Shown piece by piece: positions 13,964-21,800 of a stretch of DNA of 22,436 nucleotides. The stretch lies in IMG/VR virus record IMGVR_UViG_3300045581_001121, positions 1-22,436 of that record; one strand, 5' to 3'. The DNA is from a virus. The position numbers were made by a program, and so were the translations under genes. The notes beneath the pieces are model-generated. The model was not told where the DNA came from and did no database searches. It saw nothing but the letters and a program-made list of their open reading frames with translations. Position 1 is the first letter of the stretch, and each line of letters starts with the position of its first letter.

Positions 13964-14396
13964 CGCCAAAGGCCTACTTCTCCTGCCATGGGGCCAGTAC
14001 ATTCAGGCAGAAGATAAACTGAAGGAACTGCACATCAATGATGGCGACTTTGTGTTAAATGCGCCTCCAGGGGGCATGTTGGTCCCTGTCGCTGGCAGGT
14101 ATTTCCCGCCTGGTTCACTCCAGATCATTGTCGATGAGAATGCTCTGCAGGTGGTGAACGAGCACACCACACTGCCCATCCCCGTGTTGGTGGCATCTGT
14201 GCCATGCAACGGCTGGTGCAAGAAGCAGCACATCTACATTGATCACGGCATGACCGAAAAGGCTGTCGTGTTCTTCAATGACAACGGCTGGCCGGTTTCC
14301 TGCCGCGAAAACATCCTCGATGGCGAAGACCGAATCTCCGTCCGCTGGTGGCGTTTTGACTACAGCCGGCCACTGCCTGAGGTGTCCCATGACTGA
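13794..14396 (+). CDS. Hypothetical protein (about 200 aa, start uncertain)
   Basis: The frame from about 13790 to 14396 reads as natural protein: CLNPWMFQEQGNAVSGLEHN, GIEWISVQHWGSYGSRELRL and VASVPCNGWCKKQHIYIDHG. It is beta-rich with many Trp and Gly residues and a CxxxC pair. GTG at 13794 is the first plausible start after the nuclease core, but there is no Shine-Dalgarno and the start could lie upstream inside the nuclease gene. GC content is lower than in the neighbours. No family is recognised. Confidence 0.55.
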   Translation: MLQLAGVQLQRTAHCLNPWMFQEQGNAVSGLEHNGIEWISVQHWGSYGSRELRLIHNAKGLLLLPWGQYIQAEDKLKELHINDGDFVLNAPPGGMLVPVAGRYFPPGSLQIIVDENALQVVNEHTTLPIPVLVASVPCNGWCKKQHIYIDHGMTEKAVVFFNDNGWPVSCRENILDGEDRISVRWWRFDYSRPLPEVSHD

Positions 14397-14652
14397 GACG
14401 ATCTTCCAAACTGAGTTGAGCCCATTCCTGGCCGCGCCGATCTGGCATGTTGAGCGCCAACCGGAGGGAGTGACCGACCCGATGGTGGTGCGCTTTCGCA
14501 AGAGTGGAAATCGCGGCAACTGTCTCCTCGATCAGAACGCCCGTTGGACGGACCTGGGGTGGGACAGCAAACGCTGGGTGCCGATGGCTCCAAGGGTGCC
14601 GAAGTGGCTGCTCAGGAGGGTGGAGGCTCACATGCAAGGAGTCGACCCATGA
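14389..14652 (+). CDS. Small hypothetical protein (87 aa)
   Basis: ATG 14389 overlaps the preceding stop by 8 bases. MTETIFQTELSPFLAAPIWH opens a protein with beta-type segments (DPMVVRFRKSGNRGNCLLD) and a basic tail (VPKWLLRRVEAHM). It ends in an ATGA overlap with the next gene. No family was recognised; coupling supports a real gene. Confidence 0.6.
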   Translation: MTETIFQTELSPFLAAPIWHVERQPEGVTDPMVVRFRKSGNRGNCLLDQNARWTDLGWDSKRWVPMAPRVPKWLLRRVEAHMQGVDP

Positions 14653-14777
14653 AACGGGAACGACTCCTTGGCCTGTTCATGACTGTCCTACCCATCGCCT
14701 GGATGGTTTGGGATGTTCATCACGATCCCTGCGGTCCAAAGGGCACAGCCTGGATCCGTTGCGCTGAATCCCGATGA
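14649..14777 (+). CDS. Small membrane protein (42 aa)
   Basis: MKRERLLGLFMTVLPIAWMV begins with a basic cap and continues as one transmembrane helix (residues 6-22), followed by WDVHHDPCGPKGTAWIRCAE with two cysteines. The ATG overlaps the previous stop as ATGA, and its own stop overlaps the next start in the same way. It is a single-pass membrane peptide of unknown role. Confidence 0.6.
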   Translation: MKRERLLGLFMTVLPIAWMVWDVHHDPCGPKGTAWIRCAESR

Positions 14778-14974
14778 GCCCTGATCTCAAGCTGAACCTG
14801 CGCCAGTGCACCTGCCGCAGGGCCCACATCGCTGGCGCCGAAGCCGCGGCCCTATCCGCAGAGGCCGCCCGCCTGACAGAGGCGGCCGCCGCCGCCAAGC
14901 GCCGTTATTTCCGCGAGCTCGAGACCTGCGACCTGCTCGGCGGCTACCACTCATCCTTCGCTCCGCTCAACTGA
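14774..14974 (+). CDS. Small helical protein with CxC motif (66 aa)
   Basis: MSPDLKLNLRQCTCRRAHIA is followed by an alanine-rich helix (AEAAALSAEAARLTEAAAAA) that may form a coiled coil. It is coupled on both sides (ATGA before it, TGATG with dCTP deaminase after it). No function is recognised. Confidence 0.6.
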   Translation: MSPDLKLNLRQCTCRRAHIAGAEAAALSAEAARLTEAAAAAKRRYFRELETCDLLGGYHSSFAPLN

Positions 14975-15489
14975 TGGCCACCCTTCCAGACCACGCGATC
15001 GAAACCCTCTGCCTTGCCGGCATGGTGACGCCCTTCGATCCGGAGATTTTGAACCCGGCCTCGCTCGACATCCGCCTTGGCGACACCCTGCTGATCGAGT
15101 CAGCCCAGTCGGAGGAGCTGGTCCCGTACCCGCTGCACGAGCACAGCGAGGACAACCCCTACCTGCTGCTGCCTGCTCAGTTTGCCCTGGCTGACTCGTT
15201 CGAGATGTTCAGCCTGCCGGACAACGTCGAGTGCGTGTTCAAGCTCAAGAGCAGCCGCGCCCGCGAGGGCCTCGATCACGCGCTGGCCGGTTTCGGCGAT
15301 CCCGGCTGGCACGGCAGCCGGCTGACCATGGAGTTCAAGAACAACCGCCAGCTGTGGCCGGTCAAGCTGTGGCCCCGCAAGCGGGTGGGCCAGCTGAAGT
15401 TCACCTGGATGAGCTCCAAGCCCCGCCGCAGTTACCGGGAGACCGGCAGATACAACGGGGACGTCACGGTGCAGGCGAGCAAGGGCTGA
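14974..15489 (+). CDS. dcd: dCTP deaminase
   Basis: Enzymes of this family turn dCTP into dUTP, the precursor for dTMP, and so change the nucleotide pool for phage DNA synthesis. The 171-residue protein shows NPASLDIRLGDTLL near 27-40 (family PxSxDxRLG motif), FKLKSSRAREGL near 89-100 (the phosphate-binding RSS region) and GDPGWHGSRLTMEFKNN near 108-124, with the catalytic Glu120 in the MEF position. VGQLKF near 138-143 and a C-terminal GRYNGDV match the substrate-closing tail. All key residues appear present. It starts at ATG 14974, coupled as TGATG. Whether it also has dUTPase activity cannot be told. It is the only recognisable nucleotide-metabolism gene in the window. Confidence 0.88.
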   Translation: MATLPDHAIETLCLAGMVTPFDPEILNPASLDIRLGDTLLIESAQSEELVPYPLHEHSEDNPYLLLPAQFALADSFEMFSLPDNVECVFKLKSSRAREGLDHALAGFGDPGWHGSRLTMEFKNNRQLWPVKLWPRKRVGQLKFTWMSSKPRRSYRETGRYNGDVTVQASKG

Positions 15490-15492
15490 ACC

Positions 15493-15696
15493 ATGACGCG
15501 ACCCAGCGACTGCGCTGCCCTTGGCGGCCCAACGATCAGCCGAGTTTCAGGCTCCATCGATGATGAGCAGAAAGAATGCGTTGAATGCCACAATTCTTGC
15601 CGGTGGGATATGACCGAGTCTCCGTTCTGGGGATTTGCCTCCAACTGTCCACACGGCAAACCATCAGATGAAGAGATAGAAGCATTCTGTTCATGA
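15493..15696 (+). CDS. Small Cys-rich protein (67 aa)
   Basis: ATG 15493 lies directly after the dCTP deaminase stop. KECVECHNSCRWDM gives CxxC and a further Cys, and FASNCPHG adds Cys-x-His, so a small zinc-binding fold is plausible. The GC content is lower than in the neighbours. No family was recognised. Confidence 0.5.
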   Translation: MTRPSDCAALGGPTISRVSGSIDDEQKECVECHNSCRWDMTESPFWGFASNCPHGKPSDEEIEAFCS

Positions 15697-15744
15697 ACAT
15701 TTCTCTATCCCCAGCGCGGTCACCCCCGTTCTGGATCCTGTCCA

Positions 15745-16134
15745 ATGCCTCGTTTTTTCTCCTCCCTTCTTTCTGTCATGTCCTCTCTGATCCAGCGCTT
15801 TGCCGCTGTCCTGTCCGGTCAACAATCTGAGATCGCATCGCTGAAGCAGCAGCTTGCTGCCGCTCTGGCCGATGACGCCGCCGATGACGCCGCCGTGGAA
15901 GCGGCGGAAGCCGCTGCTGCTGCTGCCCAGGCCCGTGCCGATGAGCTCCAGCAACTGATCGACGCCGATGCCATCGAGGACCAGCAGCTCGACAGCTTGC
16001 TGGCTGCCTATGAGCCGGCCCCCGAGACCGTCGCGGATGCTGCTCCTGAGGCCAGCACCGAGCCAGCCGAAGAGATCGTTGCTGATGCCTCTGCCGAGGC
16101 TGCAGCTGAATCTGCTGCTGAGCCGGCCTCCTGA
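15745..16134 (+). CDS. Acidic alanine-rich coiled-coil protein (129 aa)
   Basis: The N-terminus (MPRFFSSLLSVMSSLIQRFA) is amphipathic. It is followed by a coiled coil (QQSEIASLKQQLAAALADDA) and an acidic, low-complexity Ala/Glu/Asp/Pro tail. ATG 15778 (second Met) is an alternative start. From general knowledge, short acidic coiled-coil proteins of this plan occur among cyanophage virion-associated hypotheticals; this is not verified here. It is followed by a clear terminator. Confidence 0.6.
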   Translation: MPRFFSSLLSVMSSLIQRFAAVLSGQQSEIASLKQQLAAALADDAADDAAVEAAEAAAAAAQARADELQQLIDADAIEDQQLDSLLAAYEPAPETVADAAPEASTEPAEEIVADASAEAAAESAAEPAS

Positions 16135-16158
16135 TCTGGGCATCAGATCCGATTCGAT

Positions 16159-16191
16159 CGGCCGCTGCCCTCTGGTGGCGGCCGTTTTTTT
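16159..16191 (+). terminator. Rho-independent terminator
   Basis: CGGCCGCTGCC, loop CTCT and GGTGGCGGCCG pair as an 11-bp stem with two G-U pairs, followed directly by seven Ts. It ends the transcript of the small-gene run after the acidic coiled-coil gene and separates it from the M15 peptidase gene. Confidence 0.92.
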
Positions 16192-16239
16192 GTGCCGTCA
16201 GGCGCTCCCAGACTGACGCAAGAACAGAGCTGAGCCACC

Positions 16240-17043
16240 ATGACCAAGGGCAGCAACACGGCGGCCTCGGCCTCATCCCCGGCCGCTGACAGCAAGTCGG
16301 CCGCGGCCTCGCAGAAGCCGGTGATCTTCTCGCTGCAGGCGGTGCAGGACACCTGGCTCAAGAAGTCGATCGATCCTGCAGCTGAGCTGCCTGACGATGA
16401 GAAGGTGCTGGTGCCGGCCGGCACGCAGCTGGGTGTGGTGGCCACCACCGAGATCCAGGGCAACGCCCACGAGCTGGTGGAGCTGGGCGGCGGGGCCGGC
16501 ACCTGGCACGTCTTCATGCCTCACTTCAGGCGACTGCAGGGGGTGGCACCAGCGGGCCTGCAAGCAGCCGCGTTGGTGCTTCCCGCAGCCGTTGCGCATG
16601 TCGTGGCGGAGGAGATCGACTGGAGCGACTTCGGTTCCTTCATCACCCCCAACCTCACCGTGGGCGAAGTGCTGCAGTTCGACGCACGCCGGCGGCCCAT
16701 GGCTCAGAGCGCTGTGGTGCCCCGCATCCTGGAGACCGCCCGGGAGTTCCAGGCCATCCGTCAGGCCTGGGGCCGCCCGCTGGGGGTGACGAGCTTCTTC
16801 CGGCCCGAGCCCATCAATCGCGAGGTTGGCGGCGTGCCCAACAGCTTTCATGTCAGCGGCCTGGCCGTCGATCTCTATCCGGTCGGCCTGCCCCTGCAGG
16901 CCCTCTACGACTTCCTGATCACCCGCTGGACCGGTGGCTTCGGGGACGGCCGCAACCGCGGCTTCATCCACATTGATCGCCGCGACGGCGGTCGCTTTGT
17001 GCCGAGCGGTGGGGTGCGGCCGGCGGCGATCTGGCCCTACTGA
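16240..17043 (+). CDS. Zn-dependent M15-type peptidase (endolysin-like)
   Basis: Peptidases of this family cut peptide bonds in peptidoglycan. The C-terminal half holds the metal site: SFHVSGLAVDLYP with His204 and Asp211, and RGFIHIDRR with His244, preceded by LGVTSFFRPEPINREVGG. The N-terminal part has an Ala/Ser-rich start and a beta domain (about residues 28-97, VQDTWLKKS... to WHVFMPHF) that may bind the cell wall; this architecture is usual for cyanobacterial M15 proteins. The gene lies after a terminator, so it likely has its own promoter. There is no signal peptide, so release would need holin-type help. Its stop overlaps the convergent lysozyme gene by 7 bases. Confidence 0.85.
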   Translation: MTKGSNTAASASSPAADSKSAAASQKPVIFSLQAVQDTWLKKSIDPAAELPDDEKVLVPAGTQLGVVATTEIQGNAHELVELGGGAGTWHVFMPHFRRLQGVAPAGLQAAALVLPAAVAHVVAEEIDWSDFGSFITPNLTVGEVLQFDARRRPMAQSAVVPRILETAREFQAIRQAWGRPLGVTSFFRPEPINREVGGVPNSFHVSGLAVDLYPVGLPLQALYDFLITRWTGGFGDGRNRGFIHIDRRDGGRFVPSGGVRPAAIWPY

Positions 17044-17696
17044 GCGCTCCAGAGCGCCCCTTCCGCCTTGCGGCGCCGCCGCAGGCCTGCCTCGCTGGGC
17101 CCGCCCGGATTCACGTAGAGCATCAAGGCGCCCGGCACCTTCGACAGTTCCTGTGCATCGTTCTGCAGCCCGCGCTGCAGGCAACGGGTGAGGGTGGCAA
17201 AGCCCTCACTGCCATACCAGTGCGTGCCGCAGTTGTAGGTGAACGAGAGCAGGGCCGCCTGCTGGTTGATGCTCAGGCCTCCCCATCCCGTGATGCGACT
17301 GGCCAAGGCCTGCGCATCACGCTCCAGACGGGCCGCCAGCAGCGCATCGGCCTGGGCCTGGTTGATCGTGTCACCGCGGCGCACCGGCCGGCCATCGGCA
17401 AGGGTGGTGCTGCCCCAGCCGATCGTCCACGGCTCGCCGCCAGTCTCAGGATCAGGGTAAGCACTGAGCTTGCAGCCCTCGAACTCCTTCACCAGGGGCA
17501 GAGCCACGGTCACCACAGCATTCCAGGCAGGGCTGACAGCTGGGATCAACCAGGTGGCGGTGCGGATGTCGCCGCCCTGCTCGAGGCGCTGCCGCTGCTC
17601 GGGGGTGAGCAGCCCCTCCACCGCCGACCAGAAGGCCTTGTGGCCTGGATGTCCATCGACGGTGGCCAGGGCGTAGCGGAGCAGGGACGGATTCAT
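17037..17696 (-). CDS. GH24 phage lysozyme
   Basis: Lysozymes of the T4/lambdoid type cut the glycan strands of peptidoglycan. The catalytic triad is visible: Glu73 in VKEFEGCKLSAY, Asp82 in YPDPETGGEPW and Thr91 in TIGWGST. A later LSINQQAALLSFTYNCGT block matches the helical half. There are about 60 extra residues at the N-terminus without a signal or membrane helix, possibly a small accessory domain. The ATG at 17696 is coupled as ATGA to the preceding membrane-protein gene. It closes the leftward lysis cassette. Confidence 0.9.
   Translation of the reverse strand: MNPSLLRYALATVDGHPGHKAFWSAVEGLLTPEQRQRLEQGGDIRTATWLIPAVSPAWNAVVTVALPLVKEFEGCKLSAYPDPETGGEPWTIGWGSTTLADGRPVRRGDTINQAQADALLAARLERDAQALASRITGWGGLSINQQAALLSFTYNCGTHWYGSEGFATLTRCLQRGLQNDAQELSKVPGALMLYVNPGGPSEAGLRRRRKAEGALWSAQ
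17044..17057. repeat. Inverted repeat at the convergent lysin junction
   Basis: GCGCTC and GAGCGC flank CA, immediately after the M15 peptidase stop and within the last codons of the lysozyme. It may slow transcription from either side, but it has no T-run and is short. Confidence 0.4.
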
Positions 17697-17995
17697 GGCG
17701 TCGCAGCAGATGTGGTCTTGGCGTGGCGGGCGCTGGCGGCAGGGTCGAACAGCAGCGTGAGGATGCGCAGCTCCAGCGCGGAGGGATCACGGTGCACCAC
17801 CCGCTGCACGGCCAGGGAGAACAGCAACGACACCTGACCGGCGCCCTGCTGGATGGCGTTGATCACCTGGGCATCGATTGCCGCGAACACCTCCGGCAGC
17901 CGCTGACGTAGATCACGGCCCAGGGCCTGCAACAGCAGGATGACGAACTGCCGCATCAGCAACGACAGCAGCGGTCTGAGCAGGAAACCGATCAT
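17693..17995 (-). CDS. Small membrane-associated protein of lysis cassette (100 aa)
   Basis: The N-terminus MIGFLLRPLLSLLMRQFVIL is strongly hydrophobic with two arginines and could be a membrane-inserting or amphipathic helix. Further hydrophobic segments follow (QVSLLFSLAVQRVV). It is coupled by ATGA on both sides, between a two-helix membrane protein and the lysozyme. A holin or holin-modulating role is inferred from place and hydrophobicity; no family is recognised. Confidence 0.6.
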   Translation of the reverse strand: MIGFLLRPLLSLLMRQFVILLLQALGRDLRQRLPEVFAAIDAQVINAIQQGAGQVSLLFSLAVQRVVHRDPSALELRILTLLFDPAASARHAKTTSAATP

Positions 17996-18417
17996 GCAGG
18001 CTCAGGGTCATCGCCAGATCCATCCTGGGGCTCCCCAGGCGGTGGCACGATGCCGATCGGGCCGCTGAGCGGCTGTTTGCTTTCCTCGGCCTGTTCTGCC
18101 GTGCGGCGGCGGCTGACCAGCACACCTCCCGCCAGACCACCCATGGCGGCAGCAGCCGACTCAGCTGGACTGTGCACCACCAGGGCCAACAGGGTGTCGG
18201 TGGAGCGGCGGCCGATCTCGCCCATCTGCGACCAGGCCGGCAGGCATTCCAGCGGCCGACGGCTGCGGGCTTCGCAGAGCAGGGCTTGAGTCAGGCCTGC
18301 CACCAGCTGCCAGGCCACGTTGGCCACCACCACCCAACCGGCAATCGTGAGGCCGGCGCCAATCACAGGCGACACGCTGGCCAGTACCGGCGAGCGGCTG
18401 TTTCGTTTTGCCGTCAT
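17992..18417 (-). CDS. Holin-like two-helix membrane protein (141 aa)
   Basis: Residues 11-45 (SPVIGAGLTIAGWVVVANVA and following) form one transmembrane segment. Residues 72-101 (STDTLLALVVHSP, then AAAAMGGLAGGVLV) form a probable second. The C-terminus is a charged, Pro/Gly-rich tail (GPIGIVPPPGEPQDGSGDD). Two helices plus a short charged tail next to a lysozyme suit a holin, which would open the membrane for the lysin. The start is ATG 18417, overlapping the previous stop as ATGA. Confidence 0.6.
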   Translation of the reverse strand: MTAKRNSRSPVLASVSPVIGAGLTIAGWVVVANVAWQLVAGLTQALLCEARSRRPLECLPAWSQMGEIGRRSTDTLLALVVHSPAESAAAAMGGLAGGVLVSRRRTAEQAEESKQPLSGPIGIVPPPGEPQDGSGDDPEPA

Positions 18418-18680
18418 AGCTTGCCCTTCGTCAAACGGATTTCATGTTCCTGGAGCTGTTCCATCACTTCCTTGTATTGCTTCTGCTGTATATCAGAATT
18501 CTTGATCAATGTGCTCATCGACACACGCATCACTGAAACGTCTTTCCAGACCCCAATGCCTGCGCTGGCGGCTGCCATGAACGACAACGCTGAGATCGTT
18601 GCCAGCACAGGCAACAGATAGCTGCCGACAACGTTGGGAGGCTTGGGCTCGTAAGCCAGATGTGATTGATTGTTAGGCAC
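18414..18680 (-). CDS. Single-pass membrane protein with coiled coil (88 aa)
   Basis: A transmembrane helix spans residues 18-43 (VVGSYLLPVLATISALSFMA), followed by a charged coiled coil (SDIQQKQYKEVMEQLQEHEI) at the C-terminus. It starts at GTG 18680. A lysis accessory or spanin-like role is possible, but there is no signal peptide or lipobox. GC content is lower than in the neighbours. It is the first gene of the leftward lysis group; 137 bases (18681-18817) separate it from the fibre gene. Confidence 0.6.
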   Translation of the reverse strand: MPNNQSHLAYEPKPPNVVGSYLLPVLATISALSFMAAASAGIGVWKDVSVMRVSMSTLIKNSDIQQKQYKEVMEQLQEHEIRLTKGKL

Positions 18681-18817
18681 AGCTATGAGTCAAGAGCGCA
18701 GCGCATACAAGCTAGGCCTCATCCCCTTGACGGCTGCCAGAAGGTCACTGGCTGCTCGACTGCTGTCGCATGAAGGGATGAGTCACGCTAGCCGCGGCCG
18801 CAAGATGCTGTTTCGCT

Positions 18818-21800
18818 TCAGATCTTGAACACCACAATCATGCCATGTCCTACATGCTCATTGACAATGCCTGTTCCGGAAAAGAGCCTGTAGAGGTAGT
18901 AAACGTCGTGCTTTTGCCCAGGGAGAGATCTGGCCCATTGAGCACCGGCAGTCGTATCTGTGTACCGCGCCTCACCATTAAAGGCATCGAATGGTGGACC
19001 CAGGGGTGTGTTGATGCCTGGGGCCACGTAGGCGATTGGCCCCTGGCCGCCACCCTGATCACCCAACCAGTTGTTGTAGATGTCGAGAAATACTGTCACA
19101 AGTGAGTCGCCAGCCTGCACCCAGCTGATCCTTGGTGCCGTTGGAAACACGCTTGCAGGGGGCACGCTCCAGGTTGTGGTGTTGGTTGACCATCCAGAGT
19201 TCTCGCCAAATAGGTAGACAGCTCTTGCGTCGTAGAGGTTGTAGTAATTGGCAAGGTACACCTTCGGGAAATTGGCGCTGTTGGCCCCCGTGATGGTGCC
19301 CCCGAGGTCGATTGTGCTGGTGCCAGCAGATGTGGTGCGCAGCACACCGATCAGGCGGCGGGCTGGGTCTCCATTGCGCACCAGCACACCGTTCTGGTTT
19401 CCGCGGGTTGGCGGGGTCTGATCATCAGACCAGGCCACGTACTCGACCGCCAGCGTGGGACTGAGCGCCGTGCCGCTGTTGTAGAGATAGATGTCGTAGT
19501 TGGTGTTGGCAGAGCTGGCGCCGGCCAGGCTGAAGATCTGCACGCCGCTGAAGCGCACCACCTGCCAGCGCAGCGACTGCACGGAGTAGAGCGCCACCTC
19601 GTTGCCGTTGAACGGATGCAGGAACAGGCTGGTGGCATTCAGCTGGTTGCCGCTGGGCACGGCAGAGCCGCTGGACAGGCTGAGGCGCAGGTTCACGACG
19701 CTCTTGACGGCATCGCCCAGGGCCTGGATCAGCGTGGCCGGGCTGACAGCCAGGTCGTCGCGCAGAAACTCCTGGACCTCCTGACCGGTGGCAAACTCCA
19801 TGATCCCCCGCTGCGTCAGCGTCGCGATCGGCAGGGCCGGCAGAACGCCACCAAAGCCACCATCCCAGCTGGGGGCCCCGCGGACAACGCCACCGAGGTT
19901 CAGCTCGGTGTTGACCGTCAGCTTGTTGGCGATCAGCTGATCGAAGCTGGTCGGGAAAGCGACCTCGTCGATGGAGATCTCCGCCTCGCCGAGCGACTCG
20001 AACGAGATCTCGGTGCCGGTCGCCAGGTTCTGCAGGCCCTGGGGCGTGACCAGGAAGCCCTCTTCGTTGAAGCCGGAGCCGTAGACCCGTCCACCGTTCT
20101 GGTTGGTAAAGAAGTAGGTGAACTTGTTGATCGGGCCCAGGTCCAGCTGGTACTCCGGCAGGCTCTTGGTGTAGTTGAGGAAGCCACTCCACTCCCAGGC
20201 GTGGCCAAACAGGCGGATGTTGCTGGGCCGACGGAACTGGATCGCCCAGTTGTTCCAGGCGGTGGCAGCACCGCTGGGAGCACCGATGCCATCGAGGGCG
20301 CTCTGTGGGTTCCGCTCTCGGGTGGCCGCCGTCTTGGGCAGCAAGATCGTGTGGGCGTTGCCGGCACTGAAGCCCAGGCTCACCAGCAGCGAGTGGACGC
20401 CGAGGTAGTCGACGGCGCTGCGGTACTGCTTCTGGATCGCGGCATCGGTTGACCAGACGGTGGTGAGGTTGTACCCGCAGGTCAACGTGTCGTCGAGAGG
20501 ATCGGTGTCGTTGTCGAAGACGATCGCCGGCTGGGTGTTCTTCCAGAAGTCCTCGGGCCTGTAGCCCTCCTCCATGTGGACGTAGGCCTGCTCCCACTTG
20601 TTGGGATCCCAGGTGGTGTCGCTGTTCTGGGTCTTGCAGCTCCAGCTCTTGGAGAGGTAGCGGACCGTGTCGCCAGGCCGGTAGAGATTGCCGCTCGTCC
20701 AGGTGTTGACGGCATTCATGCGGCGGAGCTCCACCGATGCCGAGCGCTGCACACCAGAGCCCTGGGGGGCAACGTTGGCCGCCGCGGCCACCACCAGCAT
20801 CTGGTTGTCGGGGATCCCGCTGACGATCCCTCCAGTGCCCGGGGTGGTCTGGATCACGTAGTCGCGCACGGGCGTGCGGGAGCGGGCGGCAGTGGTGTTG
20901 CAGCGCAGCGAGTAGCGCCGTTCATCGACGGTGCGGACGTCCTGCAGGCGGCGGATGTAGAGACGGGCGCCGGCAAGTGCGGGCCAGGTCTGGCCGGTGT
21001 CGAAGCCCTGGCTGTTGGTGATCGCCTGGCCAGGGGCGTTGCCGTCCTCGTTCTGGAAAGCGGCAGTGACGACGACTCGATCGCCGTTGGCGCTGCTCCA
21101 GGGGGTGGTCGCCAGCTGAGCTCGGTAGTCGGCCCCGCGAGGGTTCTCGACCCAGACGTAGGAGCCTGGCGGGAGGCTGTAGCCGTCGCGCTCCAGGATG
21201 CGCGGCTGGCTGGGGTTGTTGAGCCCGGCCTCCAGTGGGGCGGTCAGCGTGATGGAGGTGGCGTTGTTGGCGGTCGACTCAGCGATGTTGCCGAGGTAGA
21301 TCTTGCGGACGTTGTTGCGCTTGTCCGCAAGGTTGGTGGCGACGCGGATGCTGCCGACGTTCCAGTTGCTGTCTGCGGCAAAGGCGACGTTCTTGTAGCC
21401 CTGGGCCAGGGCAGCGCAACCGCCGAAGTTGCTGTTGCTGTTCGTGATCGTCAGCTCGCCGCCGCTCTGGGCCCAATGGTGGATGCCCTGACCGATCGCG
21501 AAGACGCTGACCTCCTGCATGATCGCGTCGTTGATGGCGCGAATGTGGAAGCTGCGCCGGGCCGGGTGCATCCGCACATCGTTCGGGTCGCTGTTGATGT
21601 AGTCGGCGTAGTTGGCAAAATAGTTGCCCCAGGCAGGGCTCTGCGTGGTCAGATACTTCTGCCAGCAGCTGAGATCGCGCTGCATGCTGACGCCGGTGAA
21701 CTGCGCCAGCACCATGCTCTTGAAGCCGGTGGGCTTGGCGCCATCGGCAAACACGCCGCAGAGGCCGTAGTTGCTGCGGATGCTGCAGTTGAAGATGTAG

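Noticed and set aside
18681-18817. tRNA or small gene between fibre and lysis genes
   Set aside because: No cloverleaf could be drawn, and the frames are 10 codons or shorter.
19425-20597. 390-codon minus frame within the fibre gene
   Set aside because: It is a shifted reading of the fibre gene, rich in Arg, Pro and Gln.
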